NCBI RefSeq assembly: GCF_032191775.1
Contig: NZ_CP132507.1
Span: 273,001-337,000, forward strand
Reading direction: 5' to 3'
Source of the DNA: Rhodoferax mekongensis
Lineage (GTDB): Bacteria; Pseudomonadota; Gammaproteobacteria; Burkholderiales; Burkholderiaceae_C
Length of the DNA stretch: 64,000 bases
Positions 20,748-30,668 of this stretch are shown piece by piece. A program made the translations under genes and the position numbers. Every line of letters starts with the position of its first letter. Position 1 is the stretch's first letter. The notes under the pieces were generated by a model that ran no database searches, was not told the DNA's origin, and saw only the letters and a list, made by a program, of their open reading frames with translations.

Positions 20748-21986
20748 ATGCCTGACCACAGCCCGGTACCCGGCGAAGTCCTGGACCGTATTTCCATCGC
20801 CAGACAGCCCATCGTGAACGCGGAGCGTTCCGTATTGGCTTATGAGCTGTTCAACCGGTCGGCTGTGGCATCCGGGCATTCACAGGCCAGCGATGTCGCC
20901 CTGGCGCTGCATGCGGTTGCCCAAAGTGCAGCGCCTTTTGCCACCAGCAACCACGACATCTTTATTCATTCGGTTCACAAGGGCTTGGCGGGGCCGCAAT
21001 GGGACTTTCTGACCCCGGCCAAAACCGTGATCGAGATAGCGCCCGCCCCCCAACACGCTGCAGACTTCATCGCATCGCAGGTGCCGGCACTTGTGGCATT
21101 GAAGTCGAGGGGCTTCAGGCTGGCCTTTAAGCACAGTGTGGTCGCGCCTGTTTACAAGCCCTGGCAGGCATTGGCGGATTTCGTCAAGCTCAATGCCTCG
21201 AGCACCGAGGTTCAGCAATACAAGCCACTGGTTGCCGCGGCCAGGCAACGCACACCCGCCAGTTTGATCGCGGAAAAAGTGGAGGACAGCGCCCAGTTTG
21301 AAGCCATGCGTGCGTTGGGGGTTGAGGAATTTCAAGGCTATTGGTTTTCCATTCCCGAGACGGTGCAGTCCAAGGTTCTGTCCCCGAGCCAAGCCAGTGC
21401 CATCCAATTGTTCAAACTGGTGCAAGCCGAGGCGTCCCTGGATGAAGTGGAAACCGTGCTCAAAAAGGACGCTGCCTTGGGGGTCAGCCTGCTGCGCATC
21501 ATCAACTCTGCCTCCTCAGGCATGCGACAAAAGGTCACTTCTATCCGCCAGGCCATCATGCTGCTGGGTTATGGCCGCCTGGTGCGCTGGGCGGCCATGC
21601 TTCTCACCAACACCCATGCGCATACCAACATTCAAGGCACAGCTGCAGTCGTTCGAGGACGGATGATGGAACTGCTGGCCCAGCACAGCATGGATGCGGA
21701 AGAGGCTGGGGCTGCGTTCTTGGTGGGGCTTTTGTCGCAAATCGATACCCTGCTGGGTCAGCCCATGGAAGATCTGGTGCAACAACTGGCGCTGGACGAT
21801 GCGGTCTCGCACGCCCTATTGACCGGCGACGGGAAGTTCGGTGCATTGCTGGCCTTGGTGTGCGCTTGCGAATCGGACGATGAGGCCGCGTTCTCGGTGG
21901 CATTCAGTCGACTGCCCTACTCCCTGCGGCATATCAACATGGCGCACATGGAAGCACTGGTGTGGGCGGATAGCCTTTCAGAGTGA
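20748..21986 (+). CDS. EAL/HDOD-domain signalling protein (YuxH-type)
   Basis: A 412-residue protein combining an N-terminal EAL-like domain (about residues 15-195) with a C-terminal HDOD domain (about 200-390). The EAL signature is replaced by YELFNR, and acidic residues needed for cyclic-di-GMP hydrolysis look incomplete, so the domain is probably not catalytic. HDOD is related to HD phosphohydrolases but lacks their metal ligands. Proteins with this pairing act in signalling, including motility and c-di-GMP responses. It stands alone between pobA and a cell-envelope gene. Confidence 0.85.
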   Translation: MPDHSPVPGEVLDRISIARQPIVNAERSVLAYELFNRSAVASGHSQASDVALALHAVAQSAAPFATSNHDIFIHSVHKGLAGPQWDFLTPAKTVIEIAPAPQHAADFIASQVPALVALKSRGFRLAFKHSVVAPVYKPWQALADFVKLNASSTEVQQYKPLVAAARQRTPASLIAEKVEDSAQFEAMRALGVEEFQGYWFSIPETVQSKVLSPSQASAIQLFKLVQAEASLDEVETVLKKDAALGVSLLRIINSASSGMRQKVTSIRQAIMLLGYGRLVRWAAMLLTNTHAHTNIQGTAAVVRGRMMELLAQHSMDAEEAGAAFLVGLLSQIDTLLGQPMEDLVQQLALDDAVSHALLTGDGKFGALLALVCACESDDEAAFSVAFSRLPYSLRHINMAHMEALVWADSLSE

Positions 21987-22164
21987 CGGTGGGCTCCACC
22001 GGCATCTTTACATTGCAACGGTAAACCCCGAGGTACCACCCGGAGTTAATGGAACAAAGCCCTGGATTTGATTTGCGGCGCAGGCTCTTTACCCGGCAGC
22101 AAATCTACTTCGTCCTTGATTGACGACCCCGATCCAGAATGGGCGCCACTTTGAGCACCATGCC

Positions 22165-22809
22165 ATGACATTCAAAACACTTTTCACCTTGTCCTTGCTC
22201 TGCGCTGCAGGAGCCAGCGGAGCACAGGAGGTCGGACGGGTGATCTCCACCCAAGCTATCGTTCAGCAAGTAGCCACTCCGCGGCAAGTGTGTACCGACC
22301 AGCAGGTTGAAGTCATTCCCCAGAAATCAGGGGCCGGTGCCGCCATGGGCGCAGTTGCGGGCGGTGCCATCGGGAATGCAGTGGGTCGTGGCGCAGGCAA
22401 TGCGGCTGCGACGGTGATCGGTGTCTTGGGCGGAGCTGTACTTGGCGACCGCATTGAGGGATCACCTCCACCCCAAATGCAGACGGTGCGCAACTGCAAC
22501 ACGCAAAATTTCTATGAAAACCGGACGGTGGGCTACAACGTGATTTACGAGTACGCAGGCCGGCAATATTCGGTGCAGATGCCCCACGACCCGGGCCCGA
22601 CTGTGCAGTTGCAAGTCACTCCGGTGGGTTTGAACAACCCGAACCCGGCATACACCCCACAGGCGCCTGTGGTGCAGCAAACCTACGTGCCCGCGCCGGT
22701 TATTGAGTTCCGTGTGATTTATCAGCCGTACTACCCGCGCCCCTACTACTTTCCGCCGGTAAATCTGCATTTCGGCTACGGACACTGGGGACATCACCCC
22801 TGGAGGTGA
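22165..22809 (+). CDS. Glycine-zipper 2TM-type envelope protein
   Basis: A 214-residue exported protein starting at 22165. A signal peptide (MTFKTLFTLSLLCAAGASGA) is followed by a short region with two Cys (TPRQVC, then VRNC after the zipper) that could form a disulfide. The central glycine zipper (about residues 68-108; GAVAGGAIGNAVGRGAGNAA) is typical of SlyB/OmpA-like membrane-associating segments. The C-terminal third is rich in Pro, Tyr and Val, as in extracytoplasmic linkers. Likely periplasmic or outer-membrane associated. The exact role is unknown. Confidence 0.8.
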   Translation: MTFKTLFTLSLLCAAGASGAQEVGRVISTQAIVQQVATPRQVCTDQQVEVIPQKSGAGAAMGAVAGGAIGNAVGRGAGNAAATVIGVLGGAVLGDRIEGSPPPQMQTVRNCNTQNFYENRTVGYNVIYEYAGRQYSVQMPHDPGPTVQLQVTPVGLNNPNPAYTPQAPVVQQTYVPAPVIEFRVIYQPYYPRPYYFPPVNLHFGYGHWGHHPWR

Positions 22810-22862
22810 GCGCACAGAGCGCTAATGAAACATTCAAGTGCAGGCTATGCTTTGCAAAAATG

Positions 22863-22938
22863 TGGTGCGGCTGGCGGGGATCGAACCCACGACCCTTGGC
22901 TTCGGAGGCCAATACTCTATCCACTGAGCTACAGCCGC
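22863..22938 (-). tRNA. tRNA-Arg (anticodon CCG)
   Basis: The minus strand reads a full cloverleaf: acceptor GCGGCTG/CAGCCGC, D-arm with AGCTCAGTGGATAGAGT, anticodon arm TTGGCCTCCGAAGCCAA with CCG in the loop, T-arm GGTTCGATCC and an encoded 3' CCA, 76 bases in all. CCG reads the arginine codon CGG. Confidence 0.97.
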
Positions 22939-22979
22939 AACAGAGCTGGGATTGTAGGTGTTTTCAAAGGGGCGGCCGC

Positions 22980-22985
22980 TATAAT
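22980..22985 (+). promoter_or_regulatory. -10 box TATAAT before the cytochrome c gene
   Basis: A perfect TATAAT lies 42 bases upstream of the cytochrome start. The -35 region is poor: TTGTAG at 22952 is 22 bases away, too far for a standard promoter. A GAGGA ribosome site follows. Confidence 0.5.
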
Positions 22986-23026
22986 CGCGACCAGATTGAA
23001 AGCCCCCGATTAATTTGAGGACACAC

Positions 23027-23551
23027 ATGAGCGACAACAGCCAAGCCACCGGGCACGAAGAAGACCACACTGGCCCTATCAAAACGCCCAAACAATTGCT
23101 GTTGGCGGCATTCTTCTCTTTTGTGATCCCCATCTTCGTGATCATCGGGCTCGTGTACTACGTCACTTCTGCCAACAAACCCGCGGCTGGTGCGGTCAAC
23201 ATGGAAAAAGCGACCGCTGAGCGCATTCAAAAAGTCGGCATGGTGGAAATCCGCGATGCCAACCGCGAAATGAAGAGCGGTGAAGAAGTGTTCAAGGCCC
23301 AGTGCGCTGCGTGCCACGCGACTGGCGCTGCAGGCGCACCTAAATTTGGCGACACCGCCGCTTGGGGCGCACGCGTGAAGACCGGCTTTGAGGCTCTGTA
23401 CACCTCTGCCATCAAAGGCAAAGGCGCCATGGGCGCTCAAGGGGGTGGTGATTTCTCTGATTATGAAGTTGCCCGTGCTGTGGTCTACATGGCCAACGCC
23501 GGTGGTGCCAAATTCGATGAGCCCAAGAAGCCTGCTGCCGAAGCCAAGTAA
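23027..23551 (+). CDS. Membrane-anchored c-type cytochrome (cytochrome c5 family)
   Basis: A 174-residue protein, start at 23027 behind GAGGA. One membrane segment (about residues 24-46; FFSFVIPIFVIIGLVYYV) anchors it with the C-terminal domain in the periplasm. The heme site is CAACH near residue 92. A distal Met lies in AMGAQGG and the end of the domain is the conserved helix SDYEVARAVVYMANAGG, all typical of cytochrome c5. It would carry electrons to a terminal oxidase or other acceptor. The gene is monocistronic, closed by a strong terminator. Confidence 0.92.
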   Translation: MSDNSQATGHEEDHTGPIKTPKQLLLAAFFSFVIPIFVIIGLVYYVTSANKPAAGAVNMEKATAERIQKVGMVEIRDANREMKSGEEVFKAQCAACHATGAAGAPKFGDTAAWGARVKTGFEALYTSAIKGKGAMGAQGGGDFSDYEVARAVVYMANAGGAKFDEPKKPAAEAK

Positions 23552-23573
23552 GCTTTCAACAGACTTCAAAAAA

Positions 23574-23596
23574 GCCGACTTCACGTCGGCTTTTTT
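23574..23596 (+). terminator. Rho-independent terminator after the cytochrome gene
   Basis: GCCGAC, loop TTCAC, GTCGGC, then six T. A run of A before the stem also lets it work from the other side. Confidence 0.92.
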
Positions 23597-23602
23597 GTGC
23601 CA

Positions 23603-23645
23603 GGCGCCCGTAGAACTTGCGCGAGCAGCTACTTTTTTTATAGCA
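23603..23645. repeat. Dispersed hairpin repeat, copy 2
   Basis: GGCGCCCG...TTGCGCGAGCAGCTA followed by T-rich TTTTTTTATAGC, the reverse orientation of the element. It lies directly after the cytochrome terminator and before the end of the convergent gene. Confidence 0.7.
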
Positions 23646-23648
23646 CCT

Positions 23649-24191
23649 CTACGTTGTTTTCAGCCGGGCTGAAGGACTGCGAAGAAAGCCAAAGCGGCTT
23701 TCTAGGGTCGCCTGACTCACATCCTCCGGGGCCCAATGGCCCGCCTCCACCATAGCAGCAGCGTTCTCCATGTCAGCCGTGTGCACAAGACCCATGCCGA
23801 GTGGAGTTGCCAGATAGAGGTGGCCCGCCTCGTCCAGATAGCTGGCCGAGACTTGGGTAGGCAAGCCACTGTGGGAGGCCACCTCGCCGCTTGAGCTGAC
23901 GCGCCAGACCCATGGCGTGTGTTGCAGTTCGACGTACACCCGCTGCGGTCCATTCTGGAAGTACCAGCAACCGTCAGCGTCAACAGCGTAGTTGCGCTGG
24001 ATGAAGTCAATCAGTTTCTCGTGTTGCAGGCGGCTGCCTTTGGCACCTTGGGCCCCGCTGGTGAAAGCTCCGGCCGCCTGTGCGGCGTCGTCTCGAAGGT
24101 ACCAATCACCGCGGCCGTCCAAGCCCAGCCATCCAAAACAATCCGGCACATTCGGCCACTTGGCCATCGCCTGCTTCACGATATCGTCCAT
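23649..24191 (-). CDS. Hypothetical protein, YheT-linked family
   Basis: A 180-residue soluble protein from ATG 24191 (MDDIVKQAMAKWPNVPDCFG). It has many aromatic residues (GRGDWYLRD, DADGCWYFQNG, TPWVWRV) in a pattern like an all-beta fold, and no signal or membrane segment. I recall similar proteins of this length beside yheT in other betaproteobacteria, carrying a DUF294x-type Pfam name, but cannot verify which. The ATG lies two bases after the yheT stop, so the two are almost certainly one operon. Function unknown. Confidence 0.75.
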   Translation of the reverse strand: MDDIVKQAMAKWPNVPDCFGWLGLDGRGDWYLRDDAAQAAGAFTSGAQGAKGSRLQHEKLIDFIQRNYAVDADGCWYFQNGPQRVYVELQHTPWVWRVSSSGEVASHSGLPTQVSASYLDEAGHLYLATPLGMGLVHTADMENAAAMVEAGHWAPEDVSQATLESRFGFLRSPSARLKTT

Positions 24192-24193
24192 AG

Positions 24194-25177
24194 CTAGTTC
24201 ATTCCGCCTGAAAGGGAGCCAGCTAGCCACGACCCTACGGCTTCCGGCATGGTGCGCACGTGCCCCGGTACCCGTCCTTGCGGAAAACCGACATGTCCAC
24301 CGTGAGCCGGTTGCCAGAGTGTCACGTGCTGCCCTACATCTGCCTGTGAAGGCAGACTCCAAGCGGGAACAAACGGATCGTTTCGCGCGTTCACCACGAG
24401 TGCTGGTATCCGTATCCGGTGCAAATGGGGCTTTGCAGATGCACGGGCCCAGTAGTCCTCGGTACTTTTGAAGCCATGTAGCGGGGCAGTGAAGATGTTG
24501 TCGAATTCATAGAGATCGCGCGCAGCCTTCAATGCATCTCCATCGAACAGCCCCGGAAACTGAGCCAGCTTCTGCAGTGCTTTGGGCACCATGGTGTTCA
24601 AGAACATGCGTGTGTACACCAGCCGGTTGAAACCCCGGCCGATGGCATAGCCACCAGCCGCAAGGTCGATCGGAGAACATACGGCAGCCACTGCCATGGC
24701 CGTTGACGCGGCAGAGTCGCCCGACTCCTCTGCCCAGCGCAACAGGGCATTGCCACCCAAGGAAACACCCACAGCGAGGATGGGGCCGCGATGTCGACTG
24801 CGGAACTGCTGGAGCACCCATCCGATCTCCTCATAGTCGCCAGAGTGATAGGCGCGCGGCGCACGGTTCAGCTCTCCGCTGCACCCTCTGAAATGCGGCA
24901 CTGCATAAGCCATGCCGCGCGATTGTGCAAAGTCAGCGAAGGCTTCCGCGTAGTGGCTGCGGGAGGTACCCTCGAGCCCGTGGAACAGCACCAGCAATGG
25001 CGCTTCGCTGCTTACGGACGAGTGGAGCCAGTCGACATCGACAAAGTCGTCGTCGGGGGTATCCCAGCGCTCCCTGCGGTATTGAGGGTGAGGCCCAAAT
25101 ACACGCCTGGAATACAGCGCCGGCCAGATGGTCTGCAGGTTACCCCCGGGGAGCCAGGCTGGCGCTACATAATTCAT
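24194..25177 (-). CDS. yheT: YheT-family alpha/beta hydrolase
   Basis: A 327-residue hydrolase from ATG 25177 (MNYVAPAWLPGGNLQTIWPAL begins the conserved N-terminus). The oxyanion region is LVLFHGLEGTS, the nucleophile elbow GVSLGGNAL (Ser), the acid probably in VNARNDPFVP and the His in AHGGHVGF. YheT proteins act on esters or lipids, with no firm physiological substrate. The start codon, and the alternative starts at 25198 (ATG) and 25219 (TTG), all lie inside dispersed repeat copy 3, so the native 5' end seems to have been replaced or extended by the repeat. Confidence 0.88.
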   Translation of the reverse strand: MNYVAPAWLPGGNLQTIWPALYSRRVFGPHPQYRRERWDTPDDDFVDVDWLHSSVSSEAPLLVLFHGLEGTSRSHYAEAFADFAQSRGMAYAVPHFRGCSGELNRAPRAYHSGDYEEIGWVLQQFRSRHRGPILAVGVSLGGNALLRWAEESGDSAASTAMAVAAVCSPIDLAAGGYAIGRGFNRLVYTRMFLNTMVPKALQKLAQFPGLFDGDALKAARDLYEFDNIFTAPLHGFKSTEDYWARASAKPHLHRIRIPALVVNARNDPFVPAWSLPSQADVGQHVTLWQPAHGGHVGFPQGRVPGHVRTMPEAVGSWLAGSLSGGMN

Positions 25178-25219
25178 AGCTGCTCGCGCATTATTCATGG
25201 GCGCTAGATGCCTATTCAA
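25162..25219. repeat. Dispersed hairpin repeat, copy 3, overlapping the yheT start
   Basis: GCGCTACATAATTCATAGCT, GCTCGCGCA, then GGGCGCTAGATGCCTATT align closely with copy 4. The first bases encode yheT residues 1-6, and the copy supplies all its candidate starts. Confidence 0.75.
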
Positions 25220-25671
25220 TGCAATACCTGGGGAGAGTGCAGATGACCCGTTGCATCTTCAGGTGTTCCGGGGCTGGCGTGGTGCACGACGAGGCGCCAG
25301 CCTTGCGGGGTCTTGTGATACACGTTGGTGGCAATCACATGGGCGCTGCTCGGCCCCTCAGGCGTGAGAATATCGACCTTTTCCAGCACATGGTGGACAG
25401 CGCTCGCGATGGAGTCCACCCGTCGTATGTGTTCCGGCCGTACTTGCACGGCGCCACCATGCGCAAACATGGCTTCAAATGCTGCGCGGATGGCGCCCGC
25501 ACCCATCAGGCGGCCGCCGCCGGGGTGAATGCAGGCGATATCGTCCTCATCAGCCCAGCAAGCCATGAGTTTCTCGAGATCACCCAGTTGCAGGGCCTCG
25601 TAGAAAGCAGCTTCGACTTCGTCGGGTGTACCGCCCATTACGGCATGCAGTTTTGCTTTTTGTCTTGGCAT
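25216..25671 (-). CDS. SnoaL/NTF2-like protein
   Basis: A 151-residue protein of the cystatin-like NTF2 fold: a helical start (TPDEVEAAFYEALQLGDLEKL), then MACWADEDDIACIHPGG and VIATNVYHKTPQGWRLVVHHAS, the pattern of ketosteroid-isomerase-like proteins that include small stress or catabolic enzymes. I chose ATG 25671 (MPRQKAKLHAV); 25689 is possible. The gene sits just upstream of yheT on the same strand, and the stop is inside the end of repeat copy 3. Substrate unknown. Confidence 0.78.
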   Translation of the reverse strand: MPRQKAKLHAVMGGTPDEVEAAFYEALQLGDLEKLMACWADEDDIACIHPGGGRLMGAGAIRAAFEAMFAHGGAVQVRPEHIRRVDSIASAVHHVLEKVDILTPEGPSSAHVIATNVYHKTPQGWRLVVHHASPGTPEDATGHLHSPQVLH

Positions 25672-25754
25672 GCTGGGATTCTCTCGCATCTGCGGCGGCT
25701 GTGCTGTACGCTGGCTGTAGGATGTGAGGCTATGTTTGTATGGAAGGATCGGGT

Positions 25755-26384
25755 ATGGAATCGACTTTGAAATCGGGTTGCACACGTTGGTTGCATCGAC
25801 TGGCGGGCGGTGTTGCCGTGGCCTTGGCTCTCCTGTTGAGTGGTTGCGGGTACAACGATTTCCAGCGCTTGGATGAGCAGACGCAAGCGGCATGGAGTGA
25901 GGTGTTGAACCAGTACCAGCGCCGTGCCGACCTGGTGCCCAACATCGTAGCCACCGTCAAGGGCGAAGCGGCCTTTGAGCAAGACACCTTGACCAAGGTG
26001 GTCGAGGCACGTGCCAAGGCAACCTCCATGCAAGTCAGCCCCGAGACCTTGAACAACCCGGATGCTTTCGCCAAGTTCCAGAAAGCCCAAGGCGAATTGG
26101 GCGGAGCGCTCAGCCGGCTGATGGTGGTGAGTGAACAGTACCCCAACCTGAAGGCCAATCAAGGTTTCAGCGATCTGCGCGTACAACTGGAGGGCACAGA
26201 AAACCGCATCGCCGTAGCCCGCAATCGCTACATCCAAAGCGTGCAGGAATACAACGTACTGGCGCGCAGCTTCCCGAGCAACCTGACGGCCATGGTCTTC
26301 AGCTACCAGCCCAAGCCAGCCTTCACCGTGGCCAATGAGGCGGCCATCAGCGCGCCGCCGGTGGTCGACTTCAACAAGAAGTAG
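25755..26384 (+). CDS. LemA-family lipoprotein
   Basis: A 209-residue protein starting at 25755 behind AAGGA. Signal sequence with lipobox LLLSGCGY near residue 34, followed by the helical LemA domain (RLDEQTQAAWSEVLNQYQRR, RADLVPNIVATV, ARAKATSMQ, IAVARNRYIQSVQEYN). LemA proteins are coiled four-helix envelope proteins of uncertain role. The downstream pair of TPM-domain genes is a common partner, and the three probably form one operon. Confidence 0.9.
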   Translation: MESTLKSGCTRWLHRLAGGVAVALALLLSGCGYNDFQRLDEQTQAAWSEVLNQYQRRADLVPNIVATVKGEAAFEQDTLTKVVEARAKATSMQVSPETLNNPDAFAKFQKAQGELGGALSRLMVVSEQYPNLKANQGFSDLRVQLEGTENRIAVARNRYIQSVQEYNVLARSFPSNLTAMVFSYQPKPAFTVANEAAISAPPVVDFNKK

Positions 26385-26389
26385 AAACC

Positions 26390-27289
26390 TTGTCTGCATT
26401 ATTGGCCTCCCGTCTCCTTGGGCGTGCAATCTGCACCGCCTGCCTGTGGAGTCTGCTCGTCATGGGAGCATGGGCCCAGTCCGTTCGGCTCGTTCCTCAA
26501 CTGTCTTCGCGTGTGATTGACGAAACAGGCACGTTGACTGCTGTGCAGAGTGAGGCTCTTGCATCCAAATTAGCCGCATTAGAGAAACAGACTGGAGCAC
26601 AACTGGTGGTGTTGATAGTAGAGACCACAACGCCGGAAGATATCGCTGTGTTTGCCCAACGTGTCGGTGACACCTGGAAATTGGGGCGGAAAGACGTTGG
26701 CGATGGCCTCCTTCTGTTGGTCGCCAAACAAGACCGGAAAATCCGGATTGAGGTAGCCAAAACACTGGAAGGAGCCATCCCAGACCTTTTGGCCAGCCGG
26801 GTCATTTCGCAGACCATTGCACCCCGCTTTAAGCAAGGGGATTTTGCGGGTGGTGTGGATGCCGGCGTAGACCAGTTATCCGGCCTGATACGTGGCGAGC
26901 AGCTTCCTGCGCCGCAGAGCGAGCAACGCAGTGGCTCCGGATTTCAATGGATGGATTTGGCCGTGTTTTTATTTTTTGCGTCCGCCATTGCAGGCTCCAT
27001 GGCCCGCCGGGCCTTCGGGACACGATTAGGCTCCATGCTAATAGGTGTGACTTGTGGGGTCGTGGTCTTCTTTGTGACAAAGACCTGGTGGCTGGCGCTG
27101 CTAGCCAGCTTTGCAGGCCTAGTGATGACCTTGATCTCCAGCCTCAGTCGCGTTGGAACAGGCTCTGTAAATGCGGGCAGCTATTCCGGTGGCGGCACGG
27201 GTGGCTGGTCCGGTAGCGACAACGGCGGCGGTTTCAGCTCAGGCGGTGGGGGTAATTTCGGAGGCGGTGGCGCCTCAGGAGGATGGTGA
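26390..27289 (+). CDS. TPM-domain membrane protein (YgcG-like)
   Basis: A 299-residue protein with a TTG start at 26390, six bases after the lemA stop; a signal peptide (SALLASRLLGRA to GAWA) supports this start. The TPM domain follows (about residues 35-185: VVLIVETTTPEDIAVFA, VAKQDRKIRIEVAKTLEGAIPD), facing the periplasm. Then come two or three membrane segments and a Gly/Ser-rich tail (SGGGGNFGGGGASGGW), the usual YgcG layout. Found with LemA in many genomes. Function is thought to concern membrane or photosystem maintenance in other taxa but is not settled. Confidence 0.85.
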   Translation: MSALLASRLLGRAICTACLWSLLVMGAWAQSVRLVPQLSSRVIDETGTLTAVQSEALASKLAALEKQTGAQLVVLIVETTTPEDIAVFAQRVGDTWKLGRKDVGDGLLLLVAKQDRKIRIEVAKTLEGAIPDLLASRVISQTIAPRFKQGDFAGGVDAGVDQLSGLIRGEQLPAPQSEQRSGSGFQWMDLAVFLFFASAIAGSMARRAFGTRLGSMLIGVTCGVVVFFVTKTWWLALLASFAGLVMTLISSLSRVGTGSVNAGSYSGGGTGGWSGSDNGGGFSSGGGGNFGGGGASGGW

Positions 27290-27804
27290 TGTTGCAGCTT
27301 TGGACCCGTTGGGTTCGCCATTGTTGGGCCGACGACGCCGTGCGGCAGTTGCCCTCAGGTTTGAGTGATCGATTGGCAGCCCACGTTCGCCGAGTTGAGC
27401 GCACCCATAGCGGAGAGATCAGGGTCTCTATCGAGTCAGCGCTGCCAAGTAGCTACCTGTTGCAGTCTGCGGCTATGAAGACGCTTTTACGCCAGCGCGC
27501 CGTGGACGAGTTCTCGCGCCTCCGGGTATGGGACACTGAATACAACAACGGGGTCCTTATCTACCTGTGCCTGGCTGAGCGAGCCATAGAGTTGGTGGCA
27601 GACCGCGGCATACAGCACAAGGTCGACGACACGCATTGGGCAAAGTTAATTGGCTCTTTAGGCGAGAGCTTGCAGGCTGGCCGCTGGGAGACCGGATTGT
27701 GCACGGCCATTGATGCGGTGAGCCAGACGCTACAGACGCATTTCCCACTGGCATCCGGCCAGCACAACCCGAATGAGCTTTCGGACACTCCGAGCATTCG
27801 ATAG
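27289..27804 (+). CDS. Second TPM-domain protein
   Basis: A 171-residue TPM-domain protein whose ATG (27289) overlaps the preceding TGA by one base, after GGAGG. It has no signal peptide or membrane segment, so it is probably cytoplasmic or held at the membrane by partners. Conserved stretches HSGEIRVSIESAL, DTEYNNGVLIYL and ADRGIQHKV match the TPM pattern. The arrangement LemA-TPM (exported)-TPM (short) is common in Betaproteobacteria. Confidence 0.82.
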   Translation: MLQLWTRWVRHCWADDAVRQLPSGLSDRLAAHVRRVERTHSGEIRVSIESALPSSYLLQSAAMKTLLRQRAVDEFSRLRVWDTEYNNGVLIYLCLAERAIELVADRGIQHKVDDTHWAKLIGSLGESLQAGRWETGLCTAIDAVSQTLQTHFPLASGQHNPNELSDTPSIR

Positions 27805-27820
27805 TCCCGAGCCGCCAACA

Positions 27821-27846
27821 ACAAAGCCACCCGAGGGTGGCTTTGT
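27821..27846. terminator. Bidirectional terminator between TPM genes and atpC
   Basis: ACAAAGCCACCC, GA, GGGTGGCTTTGT is a perfect 12-base stem; it lies between convergent operons and can end both. The T-tracts are short (three). Confidence 0.85.
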
Positions 27847-27866
27847 GACGGAGGTAAACCGAGGGC

Positions 27867-28283
27867 TTACTTCTTTTTCAGGAACTTGCGGGCTGCCGAG
27901 ATCTCTGCCGCCATCACTGCAATTTCCGATTGGATACGGGCAATGTCGATTTCGCTCTTGGCGTTCTTCAAGGCTTCTTCCGCAGCCGCTTTGGCAGCAT
28001 TGGATTTTTCCTCGTCGAGATCCTTGCCGCGTATGGCCGTGTCAGACAACACGGTCACACAGTTCGGCTGTACTTCCAACAGCCCACCAGCAACGAATAC
28101 AAATTCTTCGCCGCCATCGGCTTTTTGAATGCGCACCGAGCCGGGCTTGATGCGCGTGATCAGTGGCGTGTGGCGGGGCTTGATGCCCAGCTCGCCAGCC
28201 TCGCCGGGAAGCGCCACGAAGACGGCTTCACCGGAGAAGATGGACTCTTCTGCACTGACCACATCAACGTGGATGGTGTTCAT
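27867..28283 (-). CDS. atpC: F1 ATP synthase epsilon subunit
   Basis: The 138-residue rotor subunit that caps the central stalk and restrains ATP hydrolysis. N-terminal beta-sandwich ([51 protein letters not shown]) and a C-terminal helical pair. Last gene of the atp operon. Confidence 0.95.
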   Translation of the reverse strand: MNTIHVDVVSAEESIFSGEAVFVALPGEAGELGIKPRHTPLITRIKPGSVRIQKADGGEEFVFVAGGLLEVQPNCVTVLSDTAIRGKDLDEEKSNAAKAAAEEALKNAKSEIDIARIQSEIAVMAAEISAARKFLKKK

Positions 28284-28286
28284 GAC

Positions 28287-29717
<1,431 letters not shown>

Positions 29718-29760
29718 TTAAATCTTTAACAAAAACTCGGATGCTTCCGTGCGGTCCGGC

Positions 29761-30639
29761 TTACACCGCCGCGGCACCGGCCACGATTTCCGACAACTCT
29801 TTGGTAATGGCGGCTTGGCGGGTCTTGTTGTAGACCAGCTTCAGTTCACCAATCACGCTTCCAGCGTTGTCCGTCGCAGCCTTCATGGCCACCATGCGCG
29901 CCGATTGCTCGGACGCCATGTTTTCGGCCACGGCCTGGTACACCAGTGCCTCGACGTAACGGGTCAACAGATCGTCAATCACCGCTTGCGCATCGGGTTC
30001 GTAGATGTAATCCCAAGCGTGGTGGGAACCACTGGCCTGGGATTCCGCTTCCATCTGCGCAGCAGACAGAGGCAACAACTGCTGAACCACGGGTTCCTGC
30101 TTCATGGTGTTGATGAACTTGGTGTAGCACAGGTACACCGCATTCACTTCACCCTTGACATACGCATCCAGCAATACTTTGACAGGCCCGATCAGCTTGT
30201 CGAGGTGGGGCGTATCGCCCAACTGGGTAGCGTGAGAAACCACTTTGGCGCCCACACGGTTCAAGAAACCCAAGCCCTTGTTGCCGATAGCCACCGCTTG
30301 CGCCGAAACGCCCGCGGCTTGCAAATCACGCAACTTGCCGGTCACGGAACGCAGCACGTTGGTGTTCATGCCACCGCACAGACCCTTGTCTGTGGTCACG
30401 ACGATAAACCCGGAGGTCTTTGCGTCGTTGGTTTGCATGAATGCGTGTGTGTATTCCGGATTGGCCTTGCCGAGGTTGGTAGCAATATTGCGAATCTTGT
30501 CGCTATACGGACGGGCAGCCCGCATCCGGTCCTGCGCTTTGCGCATTTTGGATGCGGCCACCATTTCCATGGCCTTGGTGATCTTCTTGGTGTTTTCCAC
30601 CGATTTGATCTTGCCGCGTATTTCCTTACCTGCTGCCAT
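29761..30639 (-). CDS. atpG: F1 ATP synthase gamma subunit
   Basis: The 292-residue central stalk coiled coil. The N-terminus [20 protein letters not shown] and the C-terminus [15 protein letters not shown] form the two helices that turn in the alpha3-beta3 hexamer; [12 protein letters not shown] is the conserved middle motif (here [13 protein letters not shown]). Confidence 0.96.
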   Translation of the reverse strand: MAAGKEIRGKIKSVENTKKITKAMEMVAASKMRKAQDRMRAARPYSDKIRNIATNLGKANPEYTHAFMQTNDAKTSGFIVVTTDKGLCGGMNTNVLRSVTGKLRDLQAAGVSAQAVAIGNKGLGFLNRVGAKVVSHATQLGDTPHLDKLIGPVKVLLDAYVKGEVNAVYLCYTKFINTMKQEPVVQQLLPLSAAQMEAESQASGSHHAWDYIYEPDAQAVIDDLLTRYVEALVYQAVAENMASEQSARMVAMKAATDNAGSVIGELKLVYNKTRQAAITKELSEIVAGAAAV

Positions 30640-30668
30640 ACAAGGCTCCTTGGGTCATCAGGTCGGAA

